A stretch of 64,000 bases of DNA, from positions 186,001-250,000 of the forward strand of contig JAIXWF010000019.1 of the NCBI GenBank assembly GCA_027482185.1, read 5' to 3'. Within the stretch, counting starts at the first letter, position 1. Each line of letters starts with the position of its first letter. The position numbers were made by a program, and so were the translations under genes. Below, one piece after another: positions 51,590 through 60,771 of the stretch. The stretch is from Opitutaceae bacterium (GTDB lineage: Bacteria > Verrucomicrobiota > Verrucomicrobiia > Opitutales > Opitutaceae). The notes under the pieces are model-generated. The model ran no database searches and was not told the origin of the DNA. It saw only the letters and a list, made by a program, of their open reading frames with translations.

Positions 51590-52936
51590 TCAGGCCACGC
51601 GCTCGACGATAAGCGGCGGCGGCGTGGGGCGCTTCGGCGCGAGGCGGTAGGCGTTCTTGAAGTACTCCAGGGCCTGCTCGAGCTTCGCCTCGTCGTTGTA
51701 GTGGATCATCATCAGCGGCTCGCCCTGCTTCACCTGCGTGCCGACCTTCTTGATTTCGGAAACGCCGACCGAATGGTCGATCTTGTCGCCCGGGTTTTCC
51801 TTGCCGGCGCCGAGGAGGTGCACGCCGCGGGCGATCATCGCCGCGTTGATCGTGTGCACGTAGCCGCGCTTCGGGGCGGGCAGCTTGCGGATGTGGCGGG
51901 CGGCCGGGAATTTTTCCGGGTGGTCGATGAAGGCGGTGTCGCCGCCCTGGGCCTTGACGAGGTCCTTGAACTTCTCGAGGGCGGAGCCGTCGGTGAGGTG
52001 GCGCTGCACCGTCTGCTTGGCCGACAGCGTGGAACCTGCGACGCCGGCGAGGCGGACGATTTCCATGCCGAGCTTGAGGACGAGTTCCTTCATGTCCTCC
52101 GGACCTTCGCCCTTGAGCAGCTGGATCGCTTCCTTGACCTCGAGGGCGGTGCCGACGGTGTCGCCGAGCGGCTGGTTCATGTCGGTGACGAGGGCGACGC
52201 AGCGGCGCTTCATGGAGCGGCCGACGCGGGTCATGGAGCGGGCGAGCTGCTTGGCCTGCTCGAGGTCCTTGATGAAGGAACCGTTGCCCCACTTGACGTC
52301 GATCACGAGGCCCTCGGAGCCTTCGGCGAGCTTCTTGGAAAGGACGCTGCCGGTGATGAGCGGGAGGCTCGGGATCGTGCCGGTTTCCTTGCGGAGCTCG
52401 TAGAACTTGGCGTCGGCCGGAGCGAGGTCCTCGGTCTGCGCGACGATCGCGCCGCCGATGCGCGCGAGCTGGGACGAGAAGTGTTCGTTGGTCTGGTGAC
52501 CCTTGAAGCCGGGGATCGCGGCGAGCTTCTCAAGCGTGTTGATGATGTAGTCGTGCTCGACGCCGCACATCATCGGAACCACCACGCCGGAGGCCATCGC
52601 GAGCGGGACGAGCACGAGCGAGGTCTTGTCGCCCACGCCGCCGGTGGAGTACTTGTCGATCTTGGGCTTGGCGATGTGCGAAAGGTCGATCACTTCGCCG
52701 GACAGCATCATTTCCTCGGTGAGGTCCGCGGTTTCCTGGGCGGACATGCCCGAGAAGTAGATCGCCATTGCGAGGGCCGCGAGTTGGTGCTGGGGCATCT
52801 CGCCGTCCAGCGTGCTGTCGATGATGTAACGGATCTCCTCCTGCGTGAACTCGCCGCCGTCGCGTTTCTTCTCGATCAGGAAGTTGAACGAGGGCTTGAT
52901 GAACCTACGCGCCGGGATGTTACGTTTGCTGCTCAT
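51590..52936 (-). CDS. Divergent thymidine/pyrimidine-nucleoside phosphorylase
   Basis: A 448-residue protein from ATG 52936. The family fold is clear: IDSTLDGEMPQHQLAALAMAIYFSGMSAQETADLTEEM, the phosphate loop KYSTGGVGDKTS (95-106), ITGSVLSKKLAEG and VTDMNQPLGDTVGTALEVKEAI. The family signature SGRGLGHTGGTxDKLE is replaced by CGVEHDYIINTLEKLA, so the base-contacting Arg (R171 in E. coli) is Val126. Ser and Lys of the base site (S-x-x-S-K-K) remain. It may have altered specificity; deoA is therefore not assigned. It has its own terminator. Confidence 0.85.
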   Translation of the reverse strand: MSSKRNIPARRFIKPSFNFLIEKKRDGGEFTQEEIRYIIDSTLDGEMPQHQLAALAMAIYFSGMSAQETADLTEEMMLSGEVIDLSHIAKPKIDKYSTGGVGDKTSLVLVPLAMASGVVVPMMCGVEHDYIINTLEKLAAIPGFKGHQTNEHFSSQLARIGGAIVAQTEDLAPADAKFYELRKETGTIPSLPLITGSVLSKKLAEGSEGLVIDVKWGNGSFIKDLEQAKQLARSMTRVGRSMKRRCVALVTDMNQPLGDTVGTALEVKEAIQLLKGEGPEDMKELVLKLGMEIVRLAGVAGSTLSAKQTVQRHLTDGSALEKFKDLVKAQGGDTAFIDHPEKFPAARHIRKLPAPKRGYVHTINAAMIARGVHLLGAGKENPGDKIDHSVGVSEIKKVGTQVKQGEPLMMIHYNDEAKLEQALEYFKNAYRLAPKRPTPPPLIVERVA

Positions 52937-53102
52937 GGATAGTGATAAGGGTGCACGGCAAAGCGGAGCGCCCGCCGGGCGGAAAAGTTTCGAGGCAACG
53001 CGTTCCGACCGGAAAGTCGAGGCTAAAACCCCGTCGCTCCCGAGGTGAAACCCGCCTTGCAACTCGCTTTCCGCAGGACCTGGGCCCCGCGGAAGGCTAC
53101 CC

Positions 53103-54302
53103 TTACTTCGCTTTGCCGCCGTCTTTGACCCAAGCCGCGACCACCGCGCGCTCAAGGTCGGTCATCTGCGTGATGTTGCCCATCGGCATGATGCGCGTGA
53201 CGACCACTTGCTGGTACATGCGTTGGGCGTTCTGCGCGATCGCATCGGGCGTGTGCAGGAGCACGCCGCCCGGCGGCTGCGTGATGCCGGGAAACGTCGG
53301 CACCGGGGCGTGGCAGGAAACGCAATGCTGGCCGACGATCGCGCGGACCTGCTCGAAGGTCGCCGGTTTTTCCAAGGGCGGCAGCGCCTGGATCCGCGGG
53401 GCGGTCCACCACGCCACGACGCCGAGCAGCACCGCTCCGAGCAACGGATACTGCCACGCGAGCACACCTTTGTGCCGGCGATTGAAGAAATGGCGGATGC
53501 TCACGCCGGCCGCCCCGATCAGGACCAACACGGCCCACGCGTGCGGGTGCCCGTAGGTCGACGCGTAGTGGTTGCTGATCATGATGAACAGCACCGGCAG
53601 CGTGAAGTAGTTGTTGTGCACGCTGCGCTGCTTGCCGCGTTTCCCGTAGATCGGATCGGGCAGGCCGCCGGCGCGCATCGCGTCGACCATCTTCTTTTGC
53701 CCGGGGATGATCACGAAGAACACGTTTGCGACCATGATCGTGCCGATCGCGGTGCCGACGTGGATGAACGCCGCCCGCCCACTCAGAAATTGGTGCAGCC
53801 CCCACGCCAGCAGCGCCAGCAGCCCGAAGACTACCGCGCCGAGCCACGCGTCGTGTTTGCCCAACGGCGAACGGCACAGCCCGTCGTACACGAACCACGC
53901 GAGCACCATGCTGCCCAGGCCGATGCCGATCGCCTGCGGCGTCGACAACGCGACGAGCGAACTGTCGACCATCATCGTCTGCGCCCGCAGCCAATAGACC
54001 ACGACGAGCAAGGCCGTGCCGGAAAGCCACGTCGTGTACGCCTCCCATTTGAACCAGTGCAACGTGTCCGGCAGCGACGCCGGCGCGACCGCGTACTTCT
54101 GGGGATTGTAGAAACCGCCGCCGTGCACGGCCCAGAGTTCGCCGGAGACGCCTTTCTTGGCGTTGTCCGAGCCCGCGGGCGGCGGCGTCAGGCTGTTGTC
54201 CAGCCAGATGAAATAGAACGAAGACCCGATCCACGCGATGCCCGCGATGATGTGCAACCACCGCAAGAGCAGGCTGAGGAATTCGACCAGATGCGCTTCC
54301 AT
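53103..54302 (-). CDS. puuD: PuuD-type membrane urate oxidase with cytochrome c domain
   Basis: A 399-residue protein. Eight or so membrane helices (residues about 8-300) start with LLRWLHIIAGIAWIGSSFYFIWLDN and include a Gly/His-rich HGGGFYNPQKY loop and GKRGKQRSVHNNYFTLPVLFIMISNHYA, landmarks of the DUF989/urate hydroxylase family. A cytochrome c domain follows with haem site C327VSCH331 and a likely Met ligand in RIMPMGN. PuuD oxidises urate and passes electrons to the respiratory chain. It is divergent from argS; no other purine-breakdown gene is nearby. Confidence 0.92.
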   Translation of the reverse strand: MEAHLVEFLSLLLRWLHIIAGIAWIGSSFYFIWLDNSLTPPPAGSDNAKKGVSGELWAVHGGGFYNPQKYAVAPASLPDTLHWFKWEAYTTWLSGTALLVVVYWLRAQTMMVDSSLVALSTPQAIGIGLGSMVLAWFVYDGLCRSPLGKHDAWLGAVVFGLLALLAWGLHQFLSGRAAFIHVGTAIGTIMVANVFFVIIPGQKKMVDAMRAGGLPDPIYGKRGKQRSVHNNYFTLPVLFIMISNHYASTYGHPHAWAVLVLIGAAGVSIRHFFNRRHKGVLAWQYPLLGAVLLGVVAWWTAPRIQALPPLEKPATFEQVRAIVGQHCVSCHAPVPTFPGITQPPGGVLLHTPDAIAQNAQRMYQQVVVTRIMPMGNITQMTDLERAVVAAWVKDGGKAK

Positions 54303-54421
54303 GAAGACTTATGACAAGCTCGCGGGATGCCAACCGCGCACCGATTCCGGCGCAAGCCCCGCCTCCCCGCCGGCCAACTCCGCGCTTGCCCGCGGCGCCG
54401 CGCTTCCGGTTCCCTGACGGG

Positions 54422-56182
54422 ATGCACGTCACCTTCCAGCTCGCCACGGAAATCGAGGCGGCCCTGCTCGTCGCCGCCGCTGCGGCCGGCTTGGCCGACG
54501 CCGCCGACTTCAAGCCCGATGTGCGCACCGCCGAGGCCCGCCACGGCGACTTCCAGGCCAACGGCGTCCTCGGTTACGCCAAGGCCCGCAAACTCAATCC
54601 CCGCGCCGTCGCCGAGCAATTGGTCGCCGCCCTCTCCCCTGCCCTGCGCGACGCCAGCGACGTCGCGATCGCCGGCCCGGGCTTCATCAATTTCACGCTC
54701 AAGCCCGCCGTCCTCCTCGCCTGGCTCCGCCAATTCGGAACCGCCCCCGCCCTGCGCGCCGGCGCCGCCGCGGCCCACGCCGGCCAGACTTGGGTCGTCG
54801 ACTATTCCTCGCCCAATACGGCCAAGCAAATGCACGTCGGTCACCTCCGCTCCGCCGTCATCGGCGAGGCGATCTGCCGGCTGCTCGAATTCACCGGCGC
54901 CAAGGTCATCCGCGACAACCATCTCGGCGACTGGGGCACGCAGTTCGGCAAGTTGATCTACGGCTACAAACGCTGGGCCGATCCCGCCGCCCTCGCCGCC
55001 GACGCCATCGAGGAACTCGAACGACTCTACAAACTGGGCAACAACGCCACGCCCGACGGTTCGCCCGAACTCGACGAGGCCCGCGCCGAACTCGTGAAGC
55101 TCCAGCAGGGCGATTCGGAAAACGTCGCCCTCTGGCAGAAATTCTCCGACGTCAGCCTCGCCGCCTTCCAGAAGATCTACGACCGCCTCGGCATCCGCTT
55201 CGACCACAACCTCGGCGAGAGTTTCTACAACGACAAGGTCGAGCGCATCTACCGCGAGCTCACCGAGACCGGCCTCGCCCAGGAAAGCGAAGGCGCCCTC
55301 GTCGTCTTCCACCCGGAGCACCCGCGTTTCAAGACGCAGCCGTTCATCGTCCGCAAGGCCGACGGCGCCAGCAACTACGCCTCCACCGATCTCGCCACCG
55401 CGGCGTATCGTGCGGAGCACTTCAAGGCCGACGGCATCGTCGTCGTCACCGACTTCCGCCAAGCCGACCATTTCGAGCAGCTTTATCTCACGGTCAGGAA
55501 ATGGTTCGCGGCGAAAAACTACCGCCTGCCGGAGCTCCACCACGTGACCTTCGGCGCCGTCACCGGCGAGGACGGCAAAGCCCTCAAGACGCGCAGCGGC
55601 GACGTCATCCGGCTCAAGGCGCTGCTCGACGAAGCCGAAGACCGCGCCTACGCGATCGTCCTGGAGAAAAACCCGGACCTGCCGGAAGACGAACGCCGCG
55701 AAATCGCGCGCATCGTCGGCATCGGGGCCGTGCAGTACGCCGACCTTTCGCAGAACCGCAGCAGCAACTACGTGTTCTCGTGGGACAAGATGCTCGCCCT
55801 CGACGGCAACACCGCCCCGTACCTGCTTTACGCCGTCGCGCGCATCCACTCGATCTTCCGCAAAGCCGGGGTCGCCCCCGGCGACGCCGCCGCCGAGGCC
55901 GGCGCGACCTCGCCGGAAACCGCGGCCGAGATTTCGCTCGCGCGAAAGTTGACCAAGTTTCCCGACGCCGTCCGCCTCGCCGGCGAATCGCTGCGGCCGC
56001 ACTTCCTCGGGCTCTACCTCTTCGAGCTCGCCGGAGAATACAGCTCGTTCAACAACGCGGACAAAGTCCTCGTCGACGAACCGGCCGTGCGCGCCCGCCG
56101 GTTGCTCCTCTGCGCCCGCACGTTGCTTCTGCTCGAGACCGGCCTCGGCCTGCTCGGCCTGCGCACGCTGACGCGCATGTGA
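54422..56182 (+). CDS. argS: Arginyl-tRNA synthetase
   Basis: A 586-residue class I synthetase from ATG 54422; the frame upstream to 54311 overlaps the divergent promoter region and is Pro/Arg-rich. The HIGH motif is M-HVGH (138-141) within SSPNTAKQMHVGHLRS. The KMSKS position is KTRSG (ALKTRSGDVIRLKALLDEA), normal for ArgRS. An ArgRS N-terminal additional domain and the C-terminal anticodon domain ending LLGLRTLTRM are present. Confidence 0.96.
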   Translation: MHVTFQLATEIEAALLVAAAAAGLADAADFKPDVRTAEARHGDFQANGVLGYAKARKLNPRAVAEQLVAALSPALRDASDVAIAGPGFINFTLKPAVLLAWLRQFGTAPALRAGAAAAHAGQTWVVDYSSPNTAKQMHVGHLRSAVIGEAICRLLEFTGAKVIRDNHLGDWGTQFGKLIYGYKRWADPAALAADAIEELERLYKLGNNATPDGSPELDEARAELVKLQQGDSENVALWQKFSDVSLAAFQKIYDRLGIRFDHNLGESFYNDKVERIYRELTETGLAQESEGALVVFHPEHPRFKTQPFIVRKADGASNYASTDLATAAYRAEHFKADGIVVVTDFRQADHFEQLYLTVRKWFAAKNYRLPELHHVTFGAVTGEDGKALKTRSGDVIRLKALLDEAEDRAYAIVLEKNPDLPEDERREIARIVGIGAVQYADLSQNRSSNYVFSWDKMLALDGNTAPYLLYAVARIHSIFRKAGVAPGDAAAEAGATSPETAAEISLARKLTKFPDAVRLAGESLRPHFLGLYLFELAGEYSSFNNADKVLVDEPAVRARRLLLCARTLLLLETGLGLLGLRTLTRM

Positions 56183-56257
56183 GCCGGCGGTCCGGTCGGC
56201 CCGGCCCGGACAAAACGCTCTTGCCGCTCGCCGCCGGCCGAACCAGTTTCCCCGCCC

Positions 56258-57007
56258 ATGGCCACGCAGGAACTCTACGTCCGCAACGCGAATGAATCCG
56301 AGGCCCGCGGGCCTTTCAGCGTGCAGCAAGTGGCCGACTTGGCCGAGACGGGCCAGCTGACCCCCGAGTCGCTCGTTTACGATGCCGCAACGGAGCAATG
56401 GGTGACGATCGACTCGAATCCCGAACTCAAGGCGGCGATCTTTCCGGAAAAGAAGAAGCTCTCCCTCAAGCAGAAGGAGATCAAAACGCTCAACAAGGCC
56501 GACGAGGACGCAAAGCCGATCACGGTAAACGATATGCTCGATGCCGCCGAGGGGCGCAGCGAGGACACGCGCGGCAAGGCGGATCCGGAGATCGCCATGG
56601 CCCGCGCCGCCAAGATCGGCATGATCGGCGCCATCGTCGCGCTGGTGGCCGCCGCGGCCGGGGAAGCGTTGCCCGGCATCGATGCCTTGGTGTCGATGGA
56701 TGGGGCCAAGCTCATCGCCAAACCGCTCGTTTTCCTCGGCATCATCGACCTCGCCTTGGCCGCCGCGCTCGGGCTCGGCATGTCGTCCATCTACCCCGTC
56801 GTGCGGTTCCGGGCCGCCCTCGGCCTCGGCCTGATGGGGTTCATGTTTTTCGCCCAGGGCGCAGGTCCGGAGCTGACCGCGGTCGTGGTCGGTTCGATCG
56901 GACTCTACTGCAGCACCATCTTCGTCAGCTTGATCCCGGCCGTGGCTGCGGTGGCCGCGGCGGTCGGCGGCATGGGTTTCCTCGCCTGGCGCCTGCTCGC
57001 CGGCTGA
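56258..57007 (+). CDS. DUF4339 (GYF_2) domain membrane protein
   Basis: A 249-residue protein. Residues 5-50 (LYVRNANESEARGPFSVQQVADLAETGQLTPESLVYDAATEQWVTI) match the GYF_2/DUF4339 domain, a presumed protein-interaction module. A charged linker (65-118) is followed by four or so membrane helices from about 119 to the C-terminus. It lies between argS and the BrkB gene, 4 bases before the latter's GTG, so it is probably co-transcribed with it. The function is unknown. Confidence 0.85.
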   Translation: MATQELYVRNANESEARGPFSVQQVADLAETGQLTPESLVYDAATEQWVTIDSNPELKAAIFPEKKKLSLKQKEIKTLNKADEDAKPITVNDMLDAAEGRSEDTRGKADPEIAMARAAKIGMIGAIVALVAAAAGEALPGIDALVSMDGAKLIAKPLVFLGIIDLALAAALGLGMSSIYPVVRFRAALGLGLMGFMFFAQGAGPELTAVVVGSIGLYCSTIFVSLIPAVAAVAAAVGGMGFLAWRLLAG

Positions 57008-57011
57008 GTCC

Positions 57012-58568
57012 GTGGCGCCGCAACCGCACGCTCCGGGAGTCCAATCGGGCCGCGCGCCGTCGCTCGGGGCCAAGCTCGCGCACATCTATCAGCGCGGCAT
57101 CTGGCAGGCGGCTTTCCTCGACGAACGTTCGTTCAAGGGCCGGCTCTACGCCGTGCTGCGCGTCCTCTCGATCACGATCACGGTGTTCCGCGAATCCCGG
57201 ATCGCAAACCGCGCGGCCGCCCTGAGTTTCAGTTCCCTGCTCGGCCTCGGCCCGATCATCGCGATTGCCGTCCTGGTCTCCGGCTTCGCCCTCGGCAACA
57301 ACAGCAACCCGCTGCTCGTCGCCGAGACCTTGAACCGCATGCTCAAGGTCATCGCCCCGCAGATCCAGCAGTACGAGGAACTCGGGGCCGCGCCGGCGGC
57401 GCCCGGTTCAACCCAGGCGGTCGGCCCGCAGGTCAATCCGCAGCTCGTCGACTTCATCGACAACGTCGTCCGCGCCTCCCGCTCCGGCTCCGCCGGCGTG
57501 CTCGGCGTGTTCTCGCTGCTCGTGATCGTGCTGCTGCTCTTCAAATCGATCGAAGATACGTTCAACGACATCTGGGGCGTGCGGCAGGGCCGGTCTTTGC
57601 TCGCCCGGATCATGTTCTACTGGACCGTGCTCACGCTCGGGGCCGTGCTGTTCTTCTCATCCGTCGCGCTGCTGGGCGCCGGCACATTCCTGAGCGTGTT
57701 CATGGAAAAGCTGCCCGTCGGCGCGCAGTGGCTGCGCTCCCTCGGGATCGCGCTCCCCGCCTTCTCGTTCACGATGCTCACGATCGTGCTCACGCTCTTC
57801 TACCGCGTGATTCCGAACACCCGCGTTTTCTGGCGCGCCGCCCTCATCGGCGCGTTGGTGGTGGCCGCCCTGCTCGTCGTGAACAACCTCGTCGCGTTCC
57901 TCTACGCCCGGCGCGTGCTCCTCGAGAAAAGCCTCTACGGCAGTTTGGCCCTGCCGCTCGTCGTGATGTCCGGCCTCTACATCGTGTGGCTCTGTGTGCT
58001 CACCGGCGGCATCGTCAGCTACGCCGTGCAGAACGTCCATTTCCGCAACAGCCAGGCCGCGTGGAGCACCTTGACGGAATCGATGCGCGAACGGCTCGCC
58101 CTCGTCGTTTTCCTCACGATCTGCCGGCGTTTCCGCGATTGCTTGCCGCCCATTTCGGCCTCGCAGCTCAGCACGTTGCTGCGGGTCCCGACCCAGCTGC
58201 TCAACGAGTGCCTCAACCGGCTCGTCCTGATGCAGCTCGTCACCGCCCTGCGTCCGGACCCCGGCGCCACCGCCGCCGACTCCCTCTTCCAACCCGCCCG
58301 GCCCCTCAACCGGATCACGCTCTACGATTTCAAAACCCTCGACGACAACTTCGGCGAGGACCCCGTCGGTTGCGCCCTCGAGCGCATCGATCCGCTCGTC
58401 TCCGAATACGACGCCGCGATCGGCCGCCTCGGCGAACAGCCCTTTTTCCAAAAAACGGTGGAGCAGCTGTTCGAGGACCACCCCTTCGACGAGTCGCGGC
58501 CCCCCTTCGCGATGGGCGAACGCCGCCCCACCCGGCCCGCCGCGGTTCCGCTTTCGCCCGCATCCTGA
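57012..58568 (+). CDS. YihY/BrkB-family membrane protein
   Basis: A 518-residue protein from GTG 57012. The family hallmark RAAALSFSSLLGLGPIIAIAVL is at about 70-92, followed by membrane helices typical of YihY/BrkB (IVLLLFKSIEDTFNDIWGVRQGRSL, YRVIPNTRVFWRAALIGALV, LYGSLALPLVVMSGLYIVWL). The C-terminal 150 residues form a soluble part with a winged-helix look (SASQLSTLLRVPTQLLNECLNRLVLMQLV). The family was once called RNase BN wrongly; its role is unknown. Confidence 0.9.
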   Translation: MAPQPHAPGVQSGRAPSLGAKLAHIYQRGIWQAAFLDERSFKGRLYAVLRVLSITITVFRESRIANRAAALSFSSLLGLGPIIAIAVLVSGFALGNNSNPLLVAETLNRMLKVIAPQIQQYEELGAAPAAPGSTQAVGPQVNPQLVDFIDNVVRASRSGSAGVLGVFSLLVIVLLLFKSIEDTFNDIWGVRQGRSLLARIMFYWTVLTLGAVLFFSSVALLGAGTFLSVFMEKLPVGAQWLRSLGIALPAFSFTMLTIVLTLFYRVIPNTRVFWRAALIGALVVAALLVVNNLVAFLYARRVLLEKSLYGSLALPLVVMSGLYIVWLCVLTGGIVSYAVQNVHFRNSQAAWSTLTESMRERLALVVFLTICRRFRDCLPPISASQLSTLLRVPTQLLNECLNRLVLMQLVTALRPDPGATAADSLFQPARPLNRITLYDFKTLDDNFGEDPVGCALERIDPLVSEYDAAIGRLGEQPFFQKTVEQLFEDHPFDESRPPFAMGERRPTRPAAVPLSPAS

Positions 58569-58665
58569 ACCGCGCCGGCGGATCGGTCCCCGGCTCTCGC
58601 CGCGGACCGCACGAATTCACCCTTGCCACTCCGGAAGGCGAACCTAGCTTCGCCCCTTTTCCCCT

Positions 58666-60342
58666 ATGATCACCTGGATCCAGCGCTACTTCCAGAGCCA
58701 CTTTAAGACCATTTTCGCGGTGCTGCTTGCCGTCATCATCGTCTCCTTCGTCTTCACGATCGGCGCCGCCCCGGGGATCGGCGACGGCAGCCGCCGCGGA
58801 CTTCGCGACCGGCCGTTCTTCGGCTACAACCTGGCCCTCGAGAAGGACCAGGAGCGCCTCATGGGCGACGCGGGCCTCAGCGCCAATCTTCGCGTCGGCC
58901 CCTTCGGCGGCCTCGATGCCGCGCAGATCCAGAACTACGCGTTCCAGCGCGCCGCGACGCTCCACCTCGCCGACCTCTGGCACATCCCGGCCGCCACCGG
59001 CGCCGAGATCGAGGCCCAGATCAAGACGCTCCGCATGTTCGCGGGCCAGGACGGCCAGTTCGATGCCAAGGCGTATCAGACCTTCCGTGACAACCTGAAA
59101 TCCAATTCCCGCGGCCTCACCGAGGCCGACATCGCGCGCATCCTCAGCGACGACGTCCGCGCCGAGAAGGTGAACAACCTCCTCGCCGGCCCGGGCTACG
59201 TCCTGCCCGCCGACATCAAGAACCAGCTGACCCGCGCCGATACGTCGTGGACCCTCGCCACCGCCACGGTCAGCTACACCGACTTCAAGCCGGAGATCAA
59301 ACCGACGGACGCCGAGATCACCCAGTTCTTCGAGCAGGCCGGCGGCCGCTACGACATCCCGCCGCGCGTCGTCGTCAGCTACGTCGATTTCCCGGTTACC
59401 CAGCACATCGCCGGCGTGACGGTCTCCGAGGCCGAGGTCCGCGCCTTCTACGACGCCAATCCGGCCCGTTTCCCGAAGCCCGCCGACGCCAAGTCCCCGC
59501 CGCCGGCCGTCGCCGCGCCGAATGCCGGCGCCGACTTCGCCGCGGTCCGCGCGCAGGTCGAGATGTCCCTCAAGGTCGAGCGCGCCCAGAAGCTCGCCGC
59601 CAAGGCCGCCGCCGATTTCGCCCACGACCTCTATGTCGCCAAGGCGACGACGCCCGCCGCGATCGAGAACTTCCTCGCCGGCCGCAAGGTCGCCCCGAAG
59701 GCCGTCGCCCCGTTCTCCCGCGACGAAGCGCCGGCCGAACTCGGCCGTTCGCCCGACGCCGTCGCGGAAGCGTTCCGCCTCGGCAAGGACCGCTTGGTCT
59801 CCGATGCCATCCCCGTTCCGACCGGCGCCGTCGTCCTGTTCTGGAAGGATGTCCAGCCGACCCGGAAGCCGCTCCTTTCCGAAGTCCGCGACCGCGTGGC
59901 CTCCGACTACGCCGAGAACGAAAAGCGCAAGCGCTTCGTCGAACTCGGCCGCACCGCCAAGGCCCAGCTCGAGGCTCGCCTCAAGGCCGGCGATGCCTTC
60001 GAACAGGCCGCCGCCGCCGTCGCGACCGCCACGGGGCTCAAGTTCGAGACGAAGTCCCTCCCCGCTTTCACGCTCCGCGACCGCCCGCAGGACCTCGACT
60101 TCACCGTCATCGGTGCCCTCGAGAAACTCGAAAAGGGCCAGGTCTCCGACCTCTCCGTCAACGCCAACGCCGGCGTTTTCGTCTACGCCGCGGACAAGAA
60201 GCTGCCCGACCTCACCGAGGCCAACCCGCGCTACGCCGAAACGCGCACGCAGCTCGCGAGCTTCACCGCCCGCCTCGGCGCCTCCGCCTACCTCTCCGAA
60301 CTCGTCGAACAGGAACTGAAGAAGGCCGAACCGAAGTCCTGA
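58666..60342 (+). CDS. PpiD/SurA-like membrane-anchored periplasmic chaperone
   Basis: A 558-residue protein. A single N-terminal helix (about 16-33, TIFAVLLAVIIVSFVF) anchors it. The SurA_N-like helices follow (DAAQIQNYAFQRAATLHLADLW; FDAKAYQTFRDNL; TEADIARILSDDVRAEKVNNLL). The VTVSEAEVRAFYDANPARF segment is typical of PpiD/SurA relatives. I do not see a clear parvulin active site, so it may be a chaperone without isomerase activity. It is likely to help outer-membrane protein traffic. Confidence 0.82.
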   Translation: MITWIQRYFQSHFKTIFAVLLAVIIVSFVFTIGAAPGIGDGSRRGLRDRPFFGYNLALEKDQERLMGDAGLSANLRVGPFGGLDAAQIQNYAFQRAATLHLADLWHIPAATGAEIEAQIKTLRMFAGQDGQFDAKAYQTFRDNLKSNSRGLTEADIARILSDDVRAEKVNNLLAGPGYVLPADIKNQLTRADTSWTLATATVSYTDFKPEIKPTDAEITQFFEQAGGRYDIPPRVVVSYVDFPVTQHIAGVTVSEAEVRAFYDANPARFPKPADAKSPPPAVAAPNAGADFAAVRAQVEMSLKVERAQKLAAKAAADFAHDLYVAKATTPAAIENFLAGRKVAPKAVAPFSRDEAPAELGRSPDAVAEAFRLGKDRLVSDAIPVPTGAVVLFWKDVQPTRKPLLSEVRDRVASDYAENEKRKRFVELGRTAKAQLEARLKAGDAFEQAAAAVATATGLKFETKSLPAFTLRDRPQDLDFTVIGALEKLEKGQVSDLSVNANAGVFVYAADKKLPDLTEANPRYAETRTQLASFTARLGASAYLSELVEQELKKAEPKS

Positions 60343-60461
60343 TCCGTCCCCGGCGCGGCCCGGACCGCCGGTCCGTCGCCACCGCCGCCGGTCCCGCCCG
60401 TGCCGCCGTTCGTGCAGCACGGGCTTTTCATGGGCACGCTCTCCGGCCAACCTGACGCCCG

Positions 60462-60710
60462 ATGCCGCTTCGCTTCTACCGTCCCGCCTCGGTCCCCTGC
60501 CGCCTCTGCGGCGCGGGTTTCGAGCACCGGCAGGCCGCGGAGTCAGCGCCGCTCGCCGCGTGTCCGACCTGCGGCCAGGCCGTCGTCGCCGCCCCGGTTC
60601 AGCCGGTAAATTCTCCGAAACTTTCGGCACCACTTTCCGTCTCGCGCGCCAGACAGGCAGGATTCACCGTCCTGAAGCGCACCCCCGGGGGTGAGTTCGA
60701 AAGACAGTAA
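60462..60710 (+). CDS. Small zinc-ribbon protein
   Basis: An 82-residue protein from ATG 60462. Two CxxC knuckles (CRLCGAGFEH and CPTCGQAV) form a zinc ribbon similar to the FmdB regulatory-protein type. The C-terminal part (LSVSRARQAGFTVLKRTPGGEFERQ) is a conserved-looking tail. It sits between the PpiD-like gene and the TolC-like gene, 61 bases before the latter. The function is not known. Confidence 0.75.
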   Translation: MPLRFYRPASVPCRLCGAGFEHRQAAESAPLAACPTCGQAVVAAPVQPVNSPKLSAPLSVSRARQAGFTVLKRTPGGEFERQ

Positions 60711-60771
60711 CTTTCGGACCCATTCCGTGTTCTTCACCGTCCGCGCCGATCTTCCACCCTTTTCTTCCGAC

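Noticed and set aside
54188-57085. Minus-strand 965-codon frame opposite argS and the DUF4339 gene
   Set aside because: Shadow of two well-supported plus-strand genes; composition is Val/Gly/Glu-rich antisense type.
58330-60633. Minus-strand 767-codon frame opposite the PpiD-like gene
   Set aside because: Shadow frame; the plus-strand gene has an anchor helix and SurA-like motifs.
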